Positions 36,978 to 45,539 of a stretch of 64,000 nt of DNA are shown here, in pieces. The notes beneath the pieces were generated by a model. That model did no database searches and had not been told where the DNA came from. It was given only the letters and a program-made list of their open reading frames with translations. Both the position numbers and the translations under genes were made by a program. This DNA comes from Pseudoalteromonas luteoviolacea (lineage in GTDB: Bacteria; Pseudomonadota; Gammaproteobacteria; Enterobacterales; Alteromonadaceae): the NCBI RefSeq assembly GCF_001750165.1, contig NZ_CP015411.1, positions 1,578,001 through 1,642,000 of the forward strand, written 5' to 3'. How positions within the stretch are numbered: position 1 is the first letter of the stretch; every line of letters begins with the position of its first letter.

Positions 36978-38485
36978 AGTGCATACCTCAATTTTATCGC
37001 CTTTATATGCCGAGTGTGTGCAATCTGTGCGTGGTCAAACGCTGATACCCACATACAGGTTCCTGTTTTCAGTGGGATATCATATTTAGATTGGGTGTTG
37101 TGCTTGCGAACTAACTCTAATGTCCAGCGCCCGTCTTGCCATTCTCCTCTTGCTCTGACATCCGCTCTGTCACCTTCAAACCGGTTAGAACGATACAAAA
37201 CCGATGGCAAAAAAGTCCCAATAGGATAGATATCTTGTTGATGTTGGTAGGGCTTTGAGCCAAACCAAGGTAGTACTGCTTGATGGGATTGCACATGTAT
37301 AGGTAAACGCTTAGGTGATATTCCTGTATTGCTATACCATTGCCAGTTCATAACATAAGCGCCACTTTCTTTTCCGTCGGCTTGGTAACCTGCTGAGTAA
37401 CGACGTTTGCCCTTGAGGTGTTCACTGGGTGGTCCAATAAAGTTGTCATCAGCAAGGTACATGTCATTGGTTCTAACCGCTTTCCAATGCCATAGATCTC
37501 TGACTTTGCCATCTAGGCTGGCGTGATACCCCTTACCATGCCAATTCTTCGGTTTATCTTTCAGTGGTTTACTACCAGCGTGATAGGTGTTGTCACCTGC
37601 GGCTTGGCAACCTTCGGAGAGCATGACGGCAAATTTATCTTCATAAAATGTGCGTTCATCGAAGCGATAAAAACCGTTTTCTTGTACTTGCCAACCATCA
37701 GCTGTTTTTAGTAGTGGTAAATGATTGGTACTTTTTGATTTGTCTTGCCATGAGATGAGAAAGTAACTTTCATATTGATTCGCCAGTGCTTTGATAGACA
37801 CTTCAGTGCTGCCATTTTCAAAGTTCGCGCCGCCTATGGTAGTGACTTTAAACGTTGGTGCGAGCTGCCATTGTGCCTCTGAAGCTTTACCATCGATATC
37901 GATAAAGACGTTGTCAGCGATTGTTTGTACTTCAAGCTGGTGGCTTGTATTCAATGTGAATGTGTGGATAAACAATCCCAGTGTCACTAGACAAAGTGTG
38001 ATGGCAATGTGTGCGAACTTAAATCGTTTGGGCAATATTGCACCAAATACGCCACGTCCTTTTTGCAATATATAAATCCAAGCGTGAAGTATGAAATAGC
38101 TAACCATTAACCACATGGCAACTTGGTGAATACCGCGCGCATAATGGCTATGAAAGTTTGCCCAAACAGCCCACCCAGAGAGCACGATAAGACAAATGCT
38201 TAGGTATCCTAAGTAATTAATACATTTATGATAAATGGATGGGTAGCTTCGAAAAGGTGCACGCAAAGAATACCCTACATATGCGGTGGCAAGCAGAGTT
38301 AACCCCACTGCAAATCCAAGGTGCCACGCATGTATTAACCCTTGTGGGAGTAATATTGATACAGCCGCGAACCAATCTTGGCTGACAATTGAAATTCTAA
38401 AGCCTGTTAACATACTGCCGATAACCGTTACAATGGCAAGTACATGTAAGACAATAAAAGTTTGTCTTTCCATAAAGGTTTTCAT
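36974..38485 (-). CDS. Membrane cytochrome b561-type domain fused to EB_dh/heme-binding domain
   Basis: Residues ~1-195 are a five-helix membrane unit with paired histidines (IHAWHLGFAV, HSHYARGIHQVAMW, LHAWIY), typical of cytochrome b561/DUF4405-type heme b ligands. Residues ~200-503 are periplasmic and match the ethylbenzene-dehydrogenase-related (EB_dh) heme domain: DNVFIDIDGKASEAQW, YFLISWQDKS, DKFAVML and MNWQWYSN. No CxxCH is seen. It probably moves electrons between the membrane pool and a periplasmic partner. ATG 38485 is preferred to the frame's first start at 38509. It is the first gene of the operon with DUF1566 and the phosphoesterase. Confidence 0.8.
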   Translation of the reverse strand: MKTFMERQTFIVLHVLAIVTVIGSMLTGFRISIVSQDWFAAVSILLPQGLIHAWHLGFAVGLTLLATAYVGYSLRAPFRSYPSIYHKCINYLGYLSICLIVLSGWAVWANFHSHYARGIHQVAMWLMVSYFILHAWIYILQKGRGVFGAILPKRFKFAHIAITLCLVTLGLFIHTFTLNTSHQLEVQTIADNVFIDIDGKASEAQWQLAPTFKVTTIGGANFENGSTEVSIKALANQYESYFLISWQDKSKSTNHLPLLKTADGWQVQENGFYRFDERTFYEDKFAVMLSEGCQAAGDNTYHAGSKPLKDKPKNWHGKGYHASLDGKVRDLWHWKAVRTNDMYLADDNFIGPPSEHLKGKRRYSAGYQADGKESGAYVMNWQWYSNTGISPKRLPIHVQSHQAVLPWFGSKPYQHQQDIYPIGTFLPSVLYRSNRFEGDRADVRARGEWQDGRWTLELVRKHNTQSKYDIPLKTGTCMWVSAFDHAQIAHTRHIKAIKLRYAL

Positions 38486-38633
38486 AATAATTATTATTTT
38501 TGTAAACATAGTGTAAATTGTAATGTTTACACAAATATGTCATTTTTCAAATACTGCAAAAGGTTAAAGTTTTGTCTAAACTTTAAGCAGTTGAGCTTAG
38601 ATAACAGCGTTAAGAGTTATAGAGGGATACGCA

Positions 38634-39821
38634 ATGGAAAAAATAGCTGTAGAAGCAGTAGACAGCGGCTATGTGATCGATAGCATGACGGATATAGTAG
38701 CGTGTTTGAATACATCAGATTCAATACAACGCTTTTTATTGGATATTCATTGCATATTACAAAAAGTGACTTATGCAGACAATTTTTACGTGGTCTTGTA
38801 CCAAGAAAATGGTAATTTATCTTTTCCATACTTTCATGATGTTAAAGACGATATCGAGGCAGAAGAGTTAGAGAATTTGTCTTTAGACGATATTTCACAT
38901 TCATTGACAGCCTTTGCCTTGAAATCACATAAAGTGTGTAATTTCAATCAATCAGAAATTGAACAGTTAATTGAGATTGGTGAAGTAAACATCTTGGGCT
39001 CAGTACCCATGCAGTGGCTTTGTTTTCCGTTGGTCAATCGCAGTCAGCACCTCGGGGCATTCATTATTCAATCTTATCGAAAAGAAAATGAATATTCAGG
39101 CATGATTGTTGATGTCTTGTATACCATTAGCCATGTGATCTCATCAGCACTCGATGCATTTAATAATCAGCAAGCCTTGATTGAAGCGAATAAATCATTA
39201 CAAAGCTACCAGACAGAGCTTGAGCATAAGGTGCAGGAAAGGACGTCAGAACTAAAAGAAAGCTTAACGAAGCTTGAACATGAGATAGAAGTGAGAGAGT
39301 CTCTCCAGCAGCAGCTTGAGCACGATTCTCTGCATGATAGCTTGACTGGGCTTGCCAATCGGAAATATTTATTCAAGGAATTAGAGCGTTTATCTGCGCG
39401 TTCGCAACGCGGAGATATTCTTGTTTATGTGCTGTACCTTGACCTAGATGATTTTAAACCTATCAATGATAATCACGGTCATCAAAGCGGAGATTTGGTC
39501 CTTAAAACAGTGAGTGAGCGACTCAATCAGACCCTAAGAAGTTATGACTTTGTATGTCGTTTGGGAGGAGATGAATTTGTCGTGATGTTGACGGAAAAAA
39601 TAGACAAGCAATCCTTAAATCAACTGGCTGAGCGCATGTTAAAGTCGTTATCATCCCCGATCACTCTAGAGTCTGGAGTAGAAGTACAATGTGGTTGCAG
39701 TATTGGTATCGCTTCTGTGATCAATCAATCTTTCGATGCGCAAGCTTTGATCCATGATGCGGATCTGGCTTTGTATGAAGCGAAAGGAAAAGGGAAAAAT
39801 CAAATTTATTTTGCCAAGTAA
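38634..39821 (+). CDS. GAF-GGDEF diguanylate cyclase
   Basis: A 395-residue soluble protein. An N-terminal GAF-like sensor domain (~20-180) contains LLDIHCILQKVTYADNFYV. A coiled coil (~185-230, ELEHKVQERTSELKESL) joins it to a GGDEF domain (~235-395). The active-site motif GGDEF is intact (RLGGDEFVVML), and the DLDDFKPINDNHGHQSGD strand with its metal-binding Asp is typical, so it should make cyclic di-GMP. An inhibitory RxxD site four residues before GGDEF is not obvious. The gene lies upstream of DUF2066, whose start follows after 73 bp; it may be co-transcribed with it. Confidence 0.92.
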   Translation: MEKIAVEAVDSGYVIDSMTDIVACLNTSDSIQRFLLDIHCILQKVTYADNFYVVLYQENGNLSFPYFHDVKDDIEAEELENLSLDDISHSLTAFALKSHKVCNFNQSEIEQLIEIGEVNILGSVPMQWLCFPLVNRSQHLGAFIIQSYRKENEYSGMIVDVLYTISHVISSALDAFNNQQALIEANKSLQSYQTELEHKVQERTSELKESLTKLEHEIEVRESLQQQLEHDSLHDSLTGLANRKYLFKELERLSARSQRGDILVYVLYLDLDDFKPINDNHGHQSGDLVLKTVSERLNQTLRSYDFVCRLGGDEFVVMLTEKIDKQSLNQLAERMLKSLSSPITLESGVEVQCGCSIGIASVINQSFDAQALIHDADLALYEAKGKGKNQIYFAK

Positions 39822-39894
39822 ATGTATCGCCATTGCTTTACCAGCGTGTATGATTGCATTAGGATCAAACTTTATTTTTATTAGATGGTTGCGA

Positions 39895-40953
39895 ATGGCA
39901 CAAAAACTCTTCTTTATCTGTCTATTTTGGATGTGCAACTTTGCCTTTGCGATAGAAGTGACGGATCTTTACGAGGCAACGCTAGTAGTGGACGACAAAA
40001 CGCGCGCCACGCGAGCTAAGGCAAGTCAAGATGCGTTGGATCAGGTGATTAAAAAACTCACTGGGAAGGCCGGGCATAGCAATCACCCATTGATTAAAAA
40101 AAGCAAAAGGCGTATTTCAGACTACATGCTTAAGTACGAATATATTGAGCATGCCAACCAAGAGCTAAAAATTAGAGTACGCTTTGAGGCTGAGAAAGTA
40201 GAAAACTTGGTGCGAGAGAGTGGTTTTGGGCTTTGGGGTAACCGACGTCCTCTGATTGCTATTTGGTTAGTGATAGAAGATAACCTGAGGCGCGACTTTG
40301 TGACTCAAGAGAGCTACCCTCAATTAGAGCGACTTATTTATGATACGGCAGCAGAGTGGGGGATCCCCGTTGTCGTGCCACTCATGGATTTAACTGATCG
40401 TTCGCAGGTTGGTATCGCAGAAGTATGGGGTAATTTCTCTGAACCTGTTGAAGCCGCATCGGCCCGTTACAATGCTGAGCGCGTGATCACAGGGCGCTTG
40501 TTCAAGCAACCTAACTCGAGTAGTTGGCAACTGGACTGGCGTTACACCGATGCTGAGATGTTTGAATCGGTGCAACTTGTGGGTGACAAACAGCAATTAT
40601 TAATTTCTATGATCAATGATATGTCGGCGGCGCTTGCCAGTGAATATATCATTGACCCAACCAAGTCTTACGCCACGAATAGTACGGTGATCACCGTCGA
40701 TGGACTGAGAACATTTGATAAAATAGAGCGCGCGAAAAGAGAGTTATTGACCATTAGTACCGTGAATAGTGTTGATGTTGTTTATCGAAGTAAACAGCAA
40801 GTTCAATTTGAAGTAGAGCATTTATCTTCGGTGTCTGATTTACAAAAATCGCTTAAGCTAGAGCAGTCTTTCGAAGTCTATGTTGATCCACGGGCTTTTC
40901 ATCAGGTTGTTAGCTCTGAAAACTTAAGGTATAGCTGGGTAGGGCAGCAATAA
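39895..40953 (+). CDS. DUF2066 exported protein
   Basis: A 352-residue protein with signal peptide ~1-19 (FAFA). The family pattern is seen: VTDLYEATLVVDDKTRATRAKASQDALDQVI in its spacing (written here in part), VRESGFGLWGNRRPLIAIWL and a closing strand region. DUF2066 genes stand directly before the DnaA-paralogue hda in many gammaproteobacteria, as here: its stop and the hda start share one base (TAATG). The start at 39895 opens a clean signal peptide; an upstream frame to 39754 overlaps the GGDEF gene and is rejected. Role unknown. Confidence 0.85.
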   Translation: MAQKLFFICLFWMCNFAFAIEVTDLYEATLVVDDKTRATRAKASQDALDQVIKKLTGKAGHSNHPLIKKSKRRISDYMLKYEYIEHANQELKIRVRFEAEKVENLVRESGFGLWGNRRPLIAIWLVIEDNLRRDFVTQESYPQLERLIYDTAAEWGIPVVVPLMDLTDRSQVGIAEVWGNFSEPVEAASARYNAERVITGRLFKQPNSSSWQLDWRYTDAEMFESVQLVGDKQQLLISMINDMSAALASEYIIDPTKSYATNSTVITVDGLRTFDKIERAKRELLTISTVNSVDVVYRSKQQVQFEVEHLSSVSDLQKSLKLEQSFEVYVDPRAFHQVVSSENLRYSWVGQQ

Positions 40954-41657
40954 TGTTAGATCCGATGCAGTTGGCTTTACCGGTAACACTGCCTGATGAT
41001 GAGACGTTTACGTCTTACTTTGGTGGTGAAAAATCACTTGAAGTGACGCATTTGAAAAACGCGTTAAGTGATATTCAATCAGATTTTCAATTTACTTATT
41101 TATGTGGCTTGGCAGATTCGGGCAAGTCACACTTGTTATATGCAACGTGTATTCATGCACAAGAGCTTGGCCTTTCAACGATATTATTATCACTTCGTGA
41201 AGTGATTAACTTTGGTCCTGCTGTGCTTGAAGGCTTGGATGCACTGGATGTAGTGTGTATTGATGATGTGCACTTAGTTGCTGGAAATGAAGCAATGGAG
41301 AAAGCACTGTTTAACTTTTTTAATCGTTTCAATGAAGCGGGTAAGTGCTTGGTGATGACTGCCGATCTTTTACCGAATATGCTCAATATTGAACTGCCCG
41401 ACTTAGAGTCACGATTAGCGTGGGGGACAACCTTTCAAATCCGTTCAATGAGTGATGATGACAAAGCTGAGGCTTTGGTTAAGCGTGCACATATGCGTGG
41501 GCTTGAATTAAGTGATGAATGTGCACGATTTTTGTTGACCAGATTAAGCCGAGACATGCGTGCATTACTGGATGTTTTGGACAAGTTAGACCACGCATCT
41601 ATGGCCGCACAGCGAAAACTTACCATTCCTTTTATAAAAGCAACGCTAAAGCTGTGA
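40953..41657 (+). CDS. hda: Hda, DnaA regulatory inactivator
   Basis: A 234-residue AAA+ protein homologous to the DnaA ATPase domain without its DNA-binding part. An N-terminal clamp-binding motif QLALPV (residues 5-10) fits the known sliding-clamp consensus. Walker A is degenerate (GLADSGKSHL), Walker B reads VCIDDVHLV, and the sensor regions include LPDLESRLAWG with the arginine-finger area. Hda with the beta clamp makes DnaA hydrolyse ATP after replication starts. The length is usual. It is translationally coupled to DUF2066. Confidence 0.95.
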   Translation: MLDPMQLALPVTLPDDETFTSYFGGEKSLEVTHLKNALSDIQSDFQFTYLCGLADSGKSHLLYATCIHAQELGLSTILLSLREVINFGPAVLEGLDALDVVCIDDVHLVAGNEAMEKALFNFFNRFNEAGKCLVMTADLLPNMLNIELPDLESRLAWGTTFQIRSMSDDDKAEALVKRAHMRGLELSDECARFLLTRLSRDMRALLDVLDKLDHASMAAQRKLTIPFIKATLKL

Positions 41658-41741
41658 ATTTGGGCTAGAATCTAGCCCCATCTTTCAGTTATCATAACTG
41701 ATTCAGAAAAGGCAAATTACCTCAACCAGATCAGGTATAGA

Positions 41742-42722
41742 ATGAACTTAGAGAATATTTTAGCGCAAGCGCTTGAAGCCGTTTCAAGTGCCAGTGAGAT
41801 TGCGCAACTTGAGGAAGTCAGAGTTAACTACCTTGGTAAAAAAGGTGAGATTACTGGGCTATTAAAAACCTTAGGCAAGCTAGCGCCAGAAGAGCGTAAA
41901 GAAGCGGGCCAAGTAATCAACCAGGCAAAGAACCAGGTACAAACTGCAATTAACGAAAAACGTGAAGCACTTGCAAATGCTGCCCTTGAGCAAAAATTAG
42001 CAGCTGAAACAATAGATGTGACTTTACCTGGGCGTACAGCGCCGACAGGTGGTCTGCACCCTGTAACACGTACAATTGAGCGTATTGAATCATTTTTTGG
42101 TGAGCTCGGGTTTGCAGTGAAATCAGGTCCTGAAATTGAGGATGATTTTCATAACTTTGATGCTTTGAATATTCCTGAGCATCACCCTGCGCGTGCTGAC
42201 CACGATACGTTCTATTTTAATCCAAAGCTTGTTTTACGTACTCAGACAAGTGGCGTACAGATCCGCACGATGGAAGCTGAGCAGCCTCCACTTCGCATTA
42301 TTTCTCCTGGACGTGTTTATCGTAACGACTACGACCAAACACACACTCCTATGTTCCATCAGGTTGAAGGCCTAATGGTTGATGAGAATGTGAGCTTTAC
42401 TGAGCTCAAAGGTATTTTGCACGATTTCTTACGTAACTTCTTTGAAGAAGACATGGAAATTCGTTTCCGTCCTTCTTACTTCCCGTTCACTGAGCCTTCT
42501 GCTGAAGTAGATGTAAAAGGCAAAAATGGCAAATGGTTAGAAGTATTGGGTTGCGGCATGGTGCATCCAAATGTTTTACGTTCAGTCGGAATTGACCCTG
42601 AAAAATACACTGGTTTTGCCTTCGGTATGGGTGTAGAGCGCTTAACAATGTTACGTTACGGCGTGAACGACTTGCGTGCATTCTTCGAAAACGATTTAAA
42701 ATTCCTAAACCAATTCAGATAA
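41742..42722 (+). CDS. pheS: Phenylalanine-tRNA ligase alpha subunit
   Basis: Class II tRNA synthetase subunit, 326 residues. The N-terminal coiled coil (~1-90, YLGKKGEITGLLKTLGKL) binds tRNA-Phe. Motif 2 reads GRVYRNDYDQTHTPMFHQVEG, split here as GRVYRND and HTPMFHQVEG. Motif 3 is GFAFGMGVERLTMLRYG. It forms an alpha2beta2 enzyme with PheT, encoded 16 bp downstream. The length and all motifs are standard. An 84-bp leader separates it from hda; I do not see a convincing phenylalanine leader peptide. Confidence 0.97.
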   Translation: MNLENILAQALEAVSSASEIAQLEEVRVNYLGKKGEITGLLKTLGKLAPEERKEAGQVINQAKNQVQTAINEKREALANAALEQKLAAETIDVTLPGRTAPTGGLHPVTRTIERIESFFGELGFAVKSGPEIEDDFHNFDALNIPEHHPARADHDTFYFNPKLVLRTQTSGVQIRTMEAEQPPLRIISPGRVYRNDYDQTHTPMFHQVEGLMVDENVSFTELKGILHDFLRNFFEEDMEIRFRPSYFPFTEPSAEVDVKGKNGKWLEVLGCGMVHPNVLRSVGIDPEKYTGFAFGMGVERLTMLRYGVNDLRAFFENDLKFLNQFR

Positions 42723-42738
42723 GAGCGAACCAAAAAAA

Positions 42739-45126
42739 ATGAAATTTAGTGAAAAGTGGCTAAGAGAGTGGGTAAACCCTGCGATTGATACGGATGCTCT
42801 TTCTGAACAGCTTTCTATGGCAGGTTTAGAAGTCGATGGTGTAGATCCGGTAGCTGGTGATTTTGATGGTGTAGTCATCGGTGAAGTCGTTGAATGCGGT
42901 CAGCACCCAGATGCTGATAAGCTTCGCGTGACAAAAGTAAATGTTGGCGAAGAAGAACTACTAGACATCGTATGTGGCGCAGCAAATTGCCGTGCAGGTT
43001 TAAAAGTAGCGGTTGCTAAAGTTGGCGCGGTTTTACCTGGCGGCTTTAAAATTAAAAAAGCGAAGCTACGCGGTCAGCCTTCTCACGGTATGCTGTGTGC
43101 GTTTGAAGAGCTTGGTATGGCAGAAAGCTCTGATGGTATTTTAGAATTATCGGCTGATGCGACAATTGGTCAAAATATTCGTGAATATTTCGCACTTGAT
43201 GATGTCACCATCGATGTTGATTTAACTGCAAACCGCAGTGACTGCCTAGGCATTAAAGGTCTTGCACGTGAAGTGGGCGTTTTAAACGGTATAGATGTAA
43301 CCGAAGTTGCAATCAACGCAGTTGAGCCAACCATTGATGACAAGATTGAGATTGAGCTAGTAGATAGCGACGCATGTCCTCGTTATTTAGGTCGTGTTAT
43401 CAAGGGTATTAACCTTGACGCTGAGTCACCACTTTGGTTGGTAGAAAAGTTGCGCCGCTCAGGTATCCGTTCAATCGATCCTGTTGTTGATGTCACAAAC
43501 TACGTGTTACTTGAGCTAGGTCACCCAATGCATGCATTTGATTTAGCCTCTATCTCTGGTGGTATCAAAGTGCGTAAAGCACAGCAAGACGAAGAATTAG
43601 TTTTGTTAGATGGCAATACGGCTAAGCTTAATACATCAACATTACTGATTGCTGACCACGAAAAAGCACTGGCTATGGCGGGTATTTTTGGTGGTGAAGC
43701 ATCTGGTGTTAAAGAAGGCACGCAAGACATTTTACTTGAAAGCGCATTCTTTAATCCACTCGCGATTGCTGGTCAAGCGCGTAGCTATGGTTTACATACT
43801 GATGCTTCTCACCGTTACGAGCGCGGTGTTGATCACCAGCTACAGCGTGACGCGATGGAGCGTGCGACTGCATTATTACTTGACATTGTTGGTGGTGAAG
43901 CGGGCCCAGTTGTTGAAGCTGTTTCTGATGCAGATTTACCAGCGGCTAAATCAGTAACACTTCGCCGTGAGCGTTTAGACCGTGTCATCGGTTATCACAT
44001 TGAAGATGCGAAAGTAACGGACATTTTGACACGCCTTGGTCTTGAAGTATCGGTTGAAGCGGGTCAGTGGCAAGCACAAGTGCCAAGTTACCGTTTTGAT
44101 ATCAGTATTGAAGAAGATCTCATTGAAGAAGTGGCACGCGTATTTGGCTACAACAACATTCCAAATGTTGCGCCAACTGCAGCACTTAAAATGACAGATC
44201 ACCAAGAGGCATCTGTACCAGTTTCTCGTTTCCGTAATGAGCTTGTTGCACGCGGTTACCAAGAAGCAATCACATATAGCTTCGTAGATCCTAAGAAGCA
44301 AGCGCTACTACATCCACAAAGCGATGCGCTTGTATTGCCACACCCGATTTCGGTTGAAATGTCGGCAATGCGTGTGAGTTTAATGCCGGGCCTTGTCAAT
44401 GCATTAGTATATAACCAGAACCGTCAGCAATCACGTATTCGATTCTTTGAGCATGGTTTAAAGTTCATTAAAGATGAAAATGCAGAAAACGGTGTTCGTC
44501 AAAGTGCTGTGATTGGCGGTATTGTTTATGGCAATACGCATAATGAGCATTGGGGAATCGAAACTCGCAAGGCTGATTTCTTTGATATTAAAGGTGATGT
44601 TGAAGCATTACTTGCAGTTTGCAATGACCCTGCTAGATTTAGCTTTAAAGCAGAAGCGAGTGATGGTTTACATCCTGGTCAATCGGCAGCTATTTATGCT
44701 GATGGCGTTAAAGTTGGATTTATCGGTGCAATACACCCTCAACTACAAAAATCGCTGGAATTAAACGATACAGCGTTTGTATTTGAGGTGGAAGTGAATG
44801 CAATTTCACAAAGAAAGCTACCTGAAGCCGTTAATATCTCAAAATTTCCATCAAATCGCAGAGATATTGCTATTTTAGTTGCAGATGATGTAAAAATAGG
44901 CGATATTTTAGAAAGCATTGAGAAAGTTGGCGGAAATCAATTAGTTGACCTAAACTTATTCGATGTGTATAAGGGCAAAGGTATTGAACCTGATTATAAG
45001 AGTTTAGCCATTGCCCTAACCCTACAAAACGTTGATAAAACGCTCGAAGAGAAAGATATCAACGAAGTTGTAGACAGAGTCGTGGCCGAATTGGCCAAAC
45101 AATTTAATGCATCGTTGAGGGACTAG
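42739..45126 (+). CDS. pheT: Phenylalanine-tRNA ligase beta subunit
   Basis: A 795-residue subunit with the standard domain order. The tRNA-binding OB domain (~39-150) includes CGAANCRAGLKVAVAKVG. B3/B4 editing domains (~210-400) contain DVTNYVLLELGHPMHAFD. The B5 domain and the class II-like core follow, and the C-terminal anticodon-binding FDX-ACB domain (~700-795, PSNRRDIAILV) closes the chain. It charges tRNA-Phe with PheS. The ihfA gene begins 3 bp after the stop, so pheST-ihfA forms the operon seen in enteric and related bacteria. Confidence 0.97.
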   Translation: MKFSEKWLREWVNPAIDTDALSEQLSMAGLEVDGVDPVAGDFDGVVIGEVVECGQHPDADKLRVTKVNVGEEELLDIVCGAANCRAGLKVAVAKVGAVLPGGFKIKKAKLRGQPSHGMLCAFEELGMAESSDGILELSADATIGQNIREYFALDDVTIDVDLTANRSDCLGIKGLAREVGVLNGIDVTEVAINAVEPTIDDKIEIELVDSDACPRYLGRVIKGINLDAESPLWLVEKLRRSGIRSIDPVVDVTNYVLLELGHPMHAFDLASISGGIKVRKAQQDEELVLLDGNTAKLNTSTLLIADHEKALAMAGIFGGEASGVKEGTQDILLESAFFNPLAIAGQARSYGLHTDASHRYERGVDHQLQRDAMERATALLLDIVGGEAGPVVEAVSDADLPAAKSVTLRRERLDRVIGYHIEDAKVTDILTRLGLEVSVEAGQWQAQVPSYRFDISIEEDLIEEVARVFGYNNIPNVAPTAALKMTDHQEASVPVSRFRNELVARGYQEAITYSFVDPKKQALLHPQSDALVLPHPISVEMSAMRVSLMPGLVNALVYNQNRQQSRIRFFEHGLKFIKDENAENGVRQSAVIGGIVYGNTHNEHWGIETRKADFFDIKGDVEALLAVCNDPARFSFKAEASDGLHPGQSAAIYADGVKVGFIGAIHPQLQKSLELNDTAFVFEVEVNAISQRKLPEAVNISKFPSNRRDIAILVADDVKIGDILESIEKVGGNQLVDLNLFDVYKGKGIEPDYKSLAIALTLQNVDKTLEEKDINEVVDRVVAELAKQFNASLRD

Positions 45127-45128
45127 AT

Positions 45129-45428
45129 ATGGCGCTTACTAAAGCCGACATAGCTGAACACCTATTTGAAAAACTGGGGATAAATAAAAAGGATGCCAAA
45201 GACTTAGTTGAAGCGTTTTTTGAAGAAATCCGCTCAGCGCTTGAAAACGGAGAGCAGGTAAAGCTTTCTGGCTTTGGCAACTTTGACCTACGTGATAAAA
45301 AACAACGTCCAGGTCGAAACCCAAAAACTGGAGAAGATATACCTATTTCTGCAAGGCGCGTTGTAACTTTTCGACCAGGTCAGAAGTTAAAAACTCGTGT
45401 TGAAGTAGGCACAAGCAAAAACCTGTAA
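45129..45428 (+). CDS. ihfA: Integration host factor alpha subunit
   Basis: A 99-residue DNA-bending protein of the HU/IHF family. It contains LTKADIAEHLFEKLG, the GKVK-like dimer core, and the beta-arm region RNPKTGEDIPISARRVVTF with the tip Pro that intercalates DNA. It acts as a heterodimer with IHF-beta (gene not in window). It is the last gene of the pheST-ihfA operon and is followed by a strong terminator. The assignment as alpha rests on location after pheT and the length. Confidence 0.97.
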   Translation: MALTKADIAEHLFEKLGINKKDAKDLVEAFFEEIRSALENGEQVKLSGFGNFDLRDKKQRPGRNPKTGEDIPISARRVVTFRPGQKLKTRVEVGTSKNL

Positions 45429-45476
45429 GCTAAATTATTTGGCATTTATGTCATATTAATTGTACGGCTTTCCCTC

Positions 45477-45506
45477 AAAGGGTTTACTCGTTAGAGTAAA
45501 CCCTTT
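45477..45506 (+). terminator. Rho-independent terminator of the pheST-ihfA operon
   Basis: A perfect 13-bp stem AAAGGGTTTACTC/GAGTAAACCCTTT with a 4-base loop, 48 bp past the ihfA stop. It is followed by a short T-containing tail. Confidence 0.92.
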
Positions 45507-45539
45507 GTCATATATTGGTCATATTAATTCACTAAACTC

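Noticed and set aside
39754..39894. Extended N-terminus for the DUF2066 protein
   Set aside because: Overlaps the GGDEF gene; the ATG at 39895 begins a clean signal peptide.
41658..41741. Phenylalanine attenuator before pheS
   Set aside because: The 84-bp space has no Phe-rich leader frame and no clear terminator pair.
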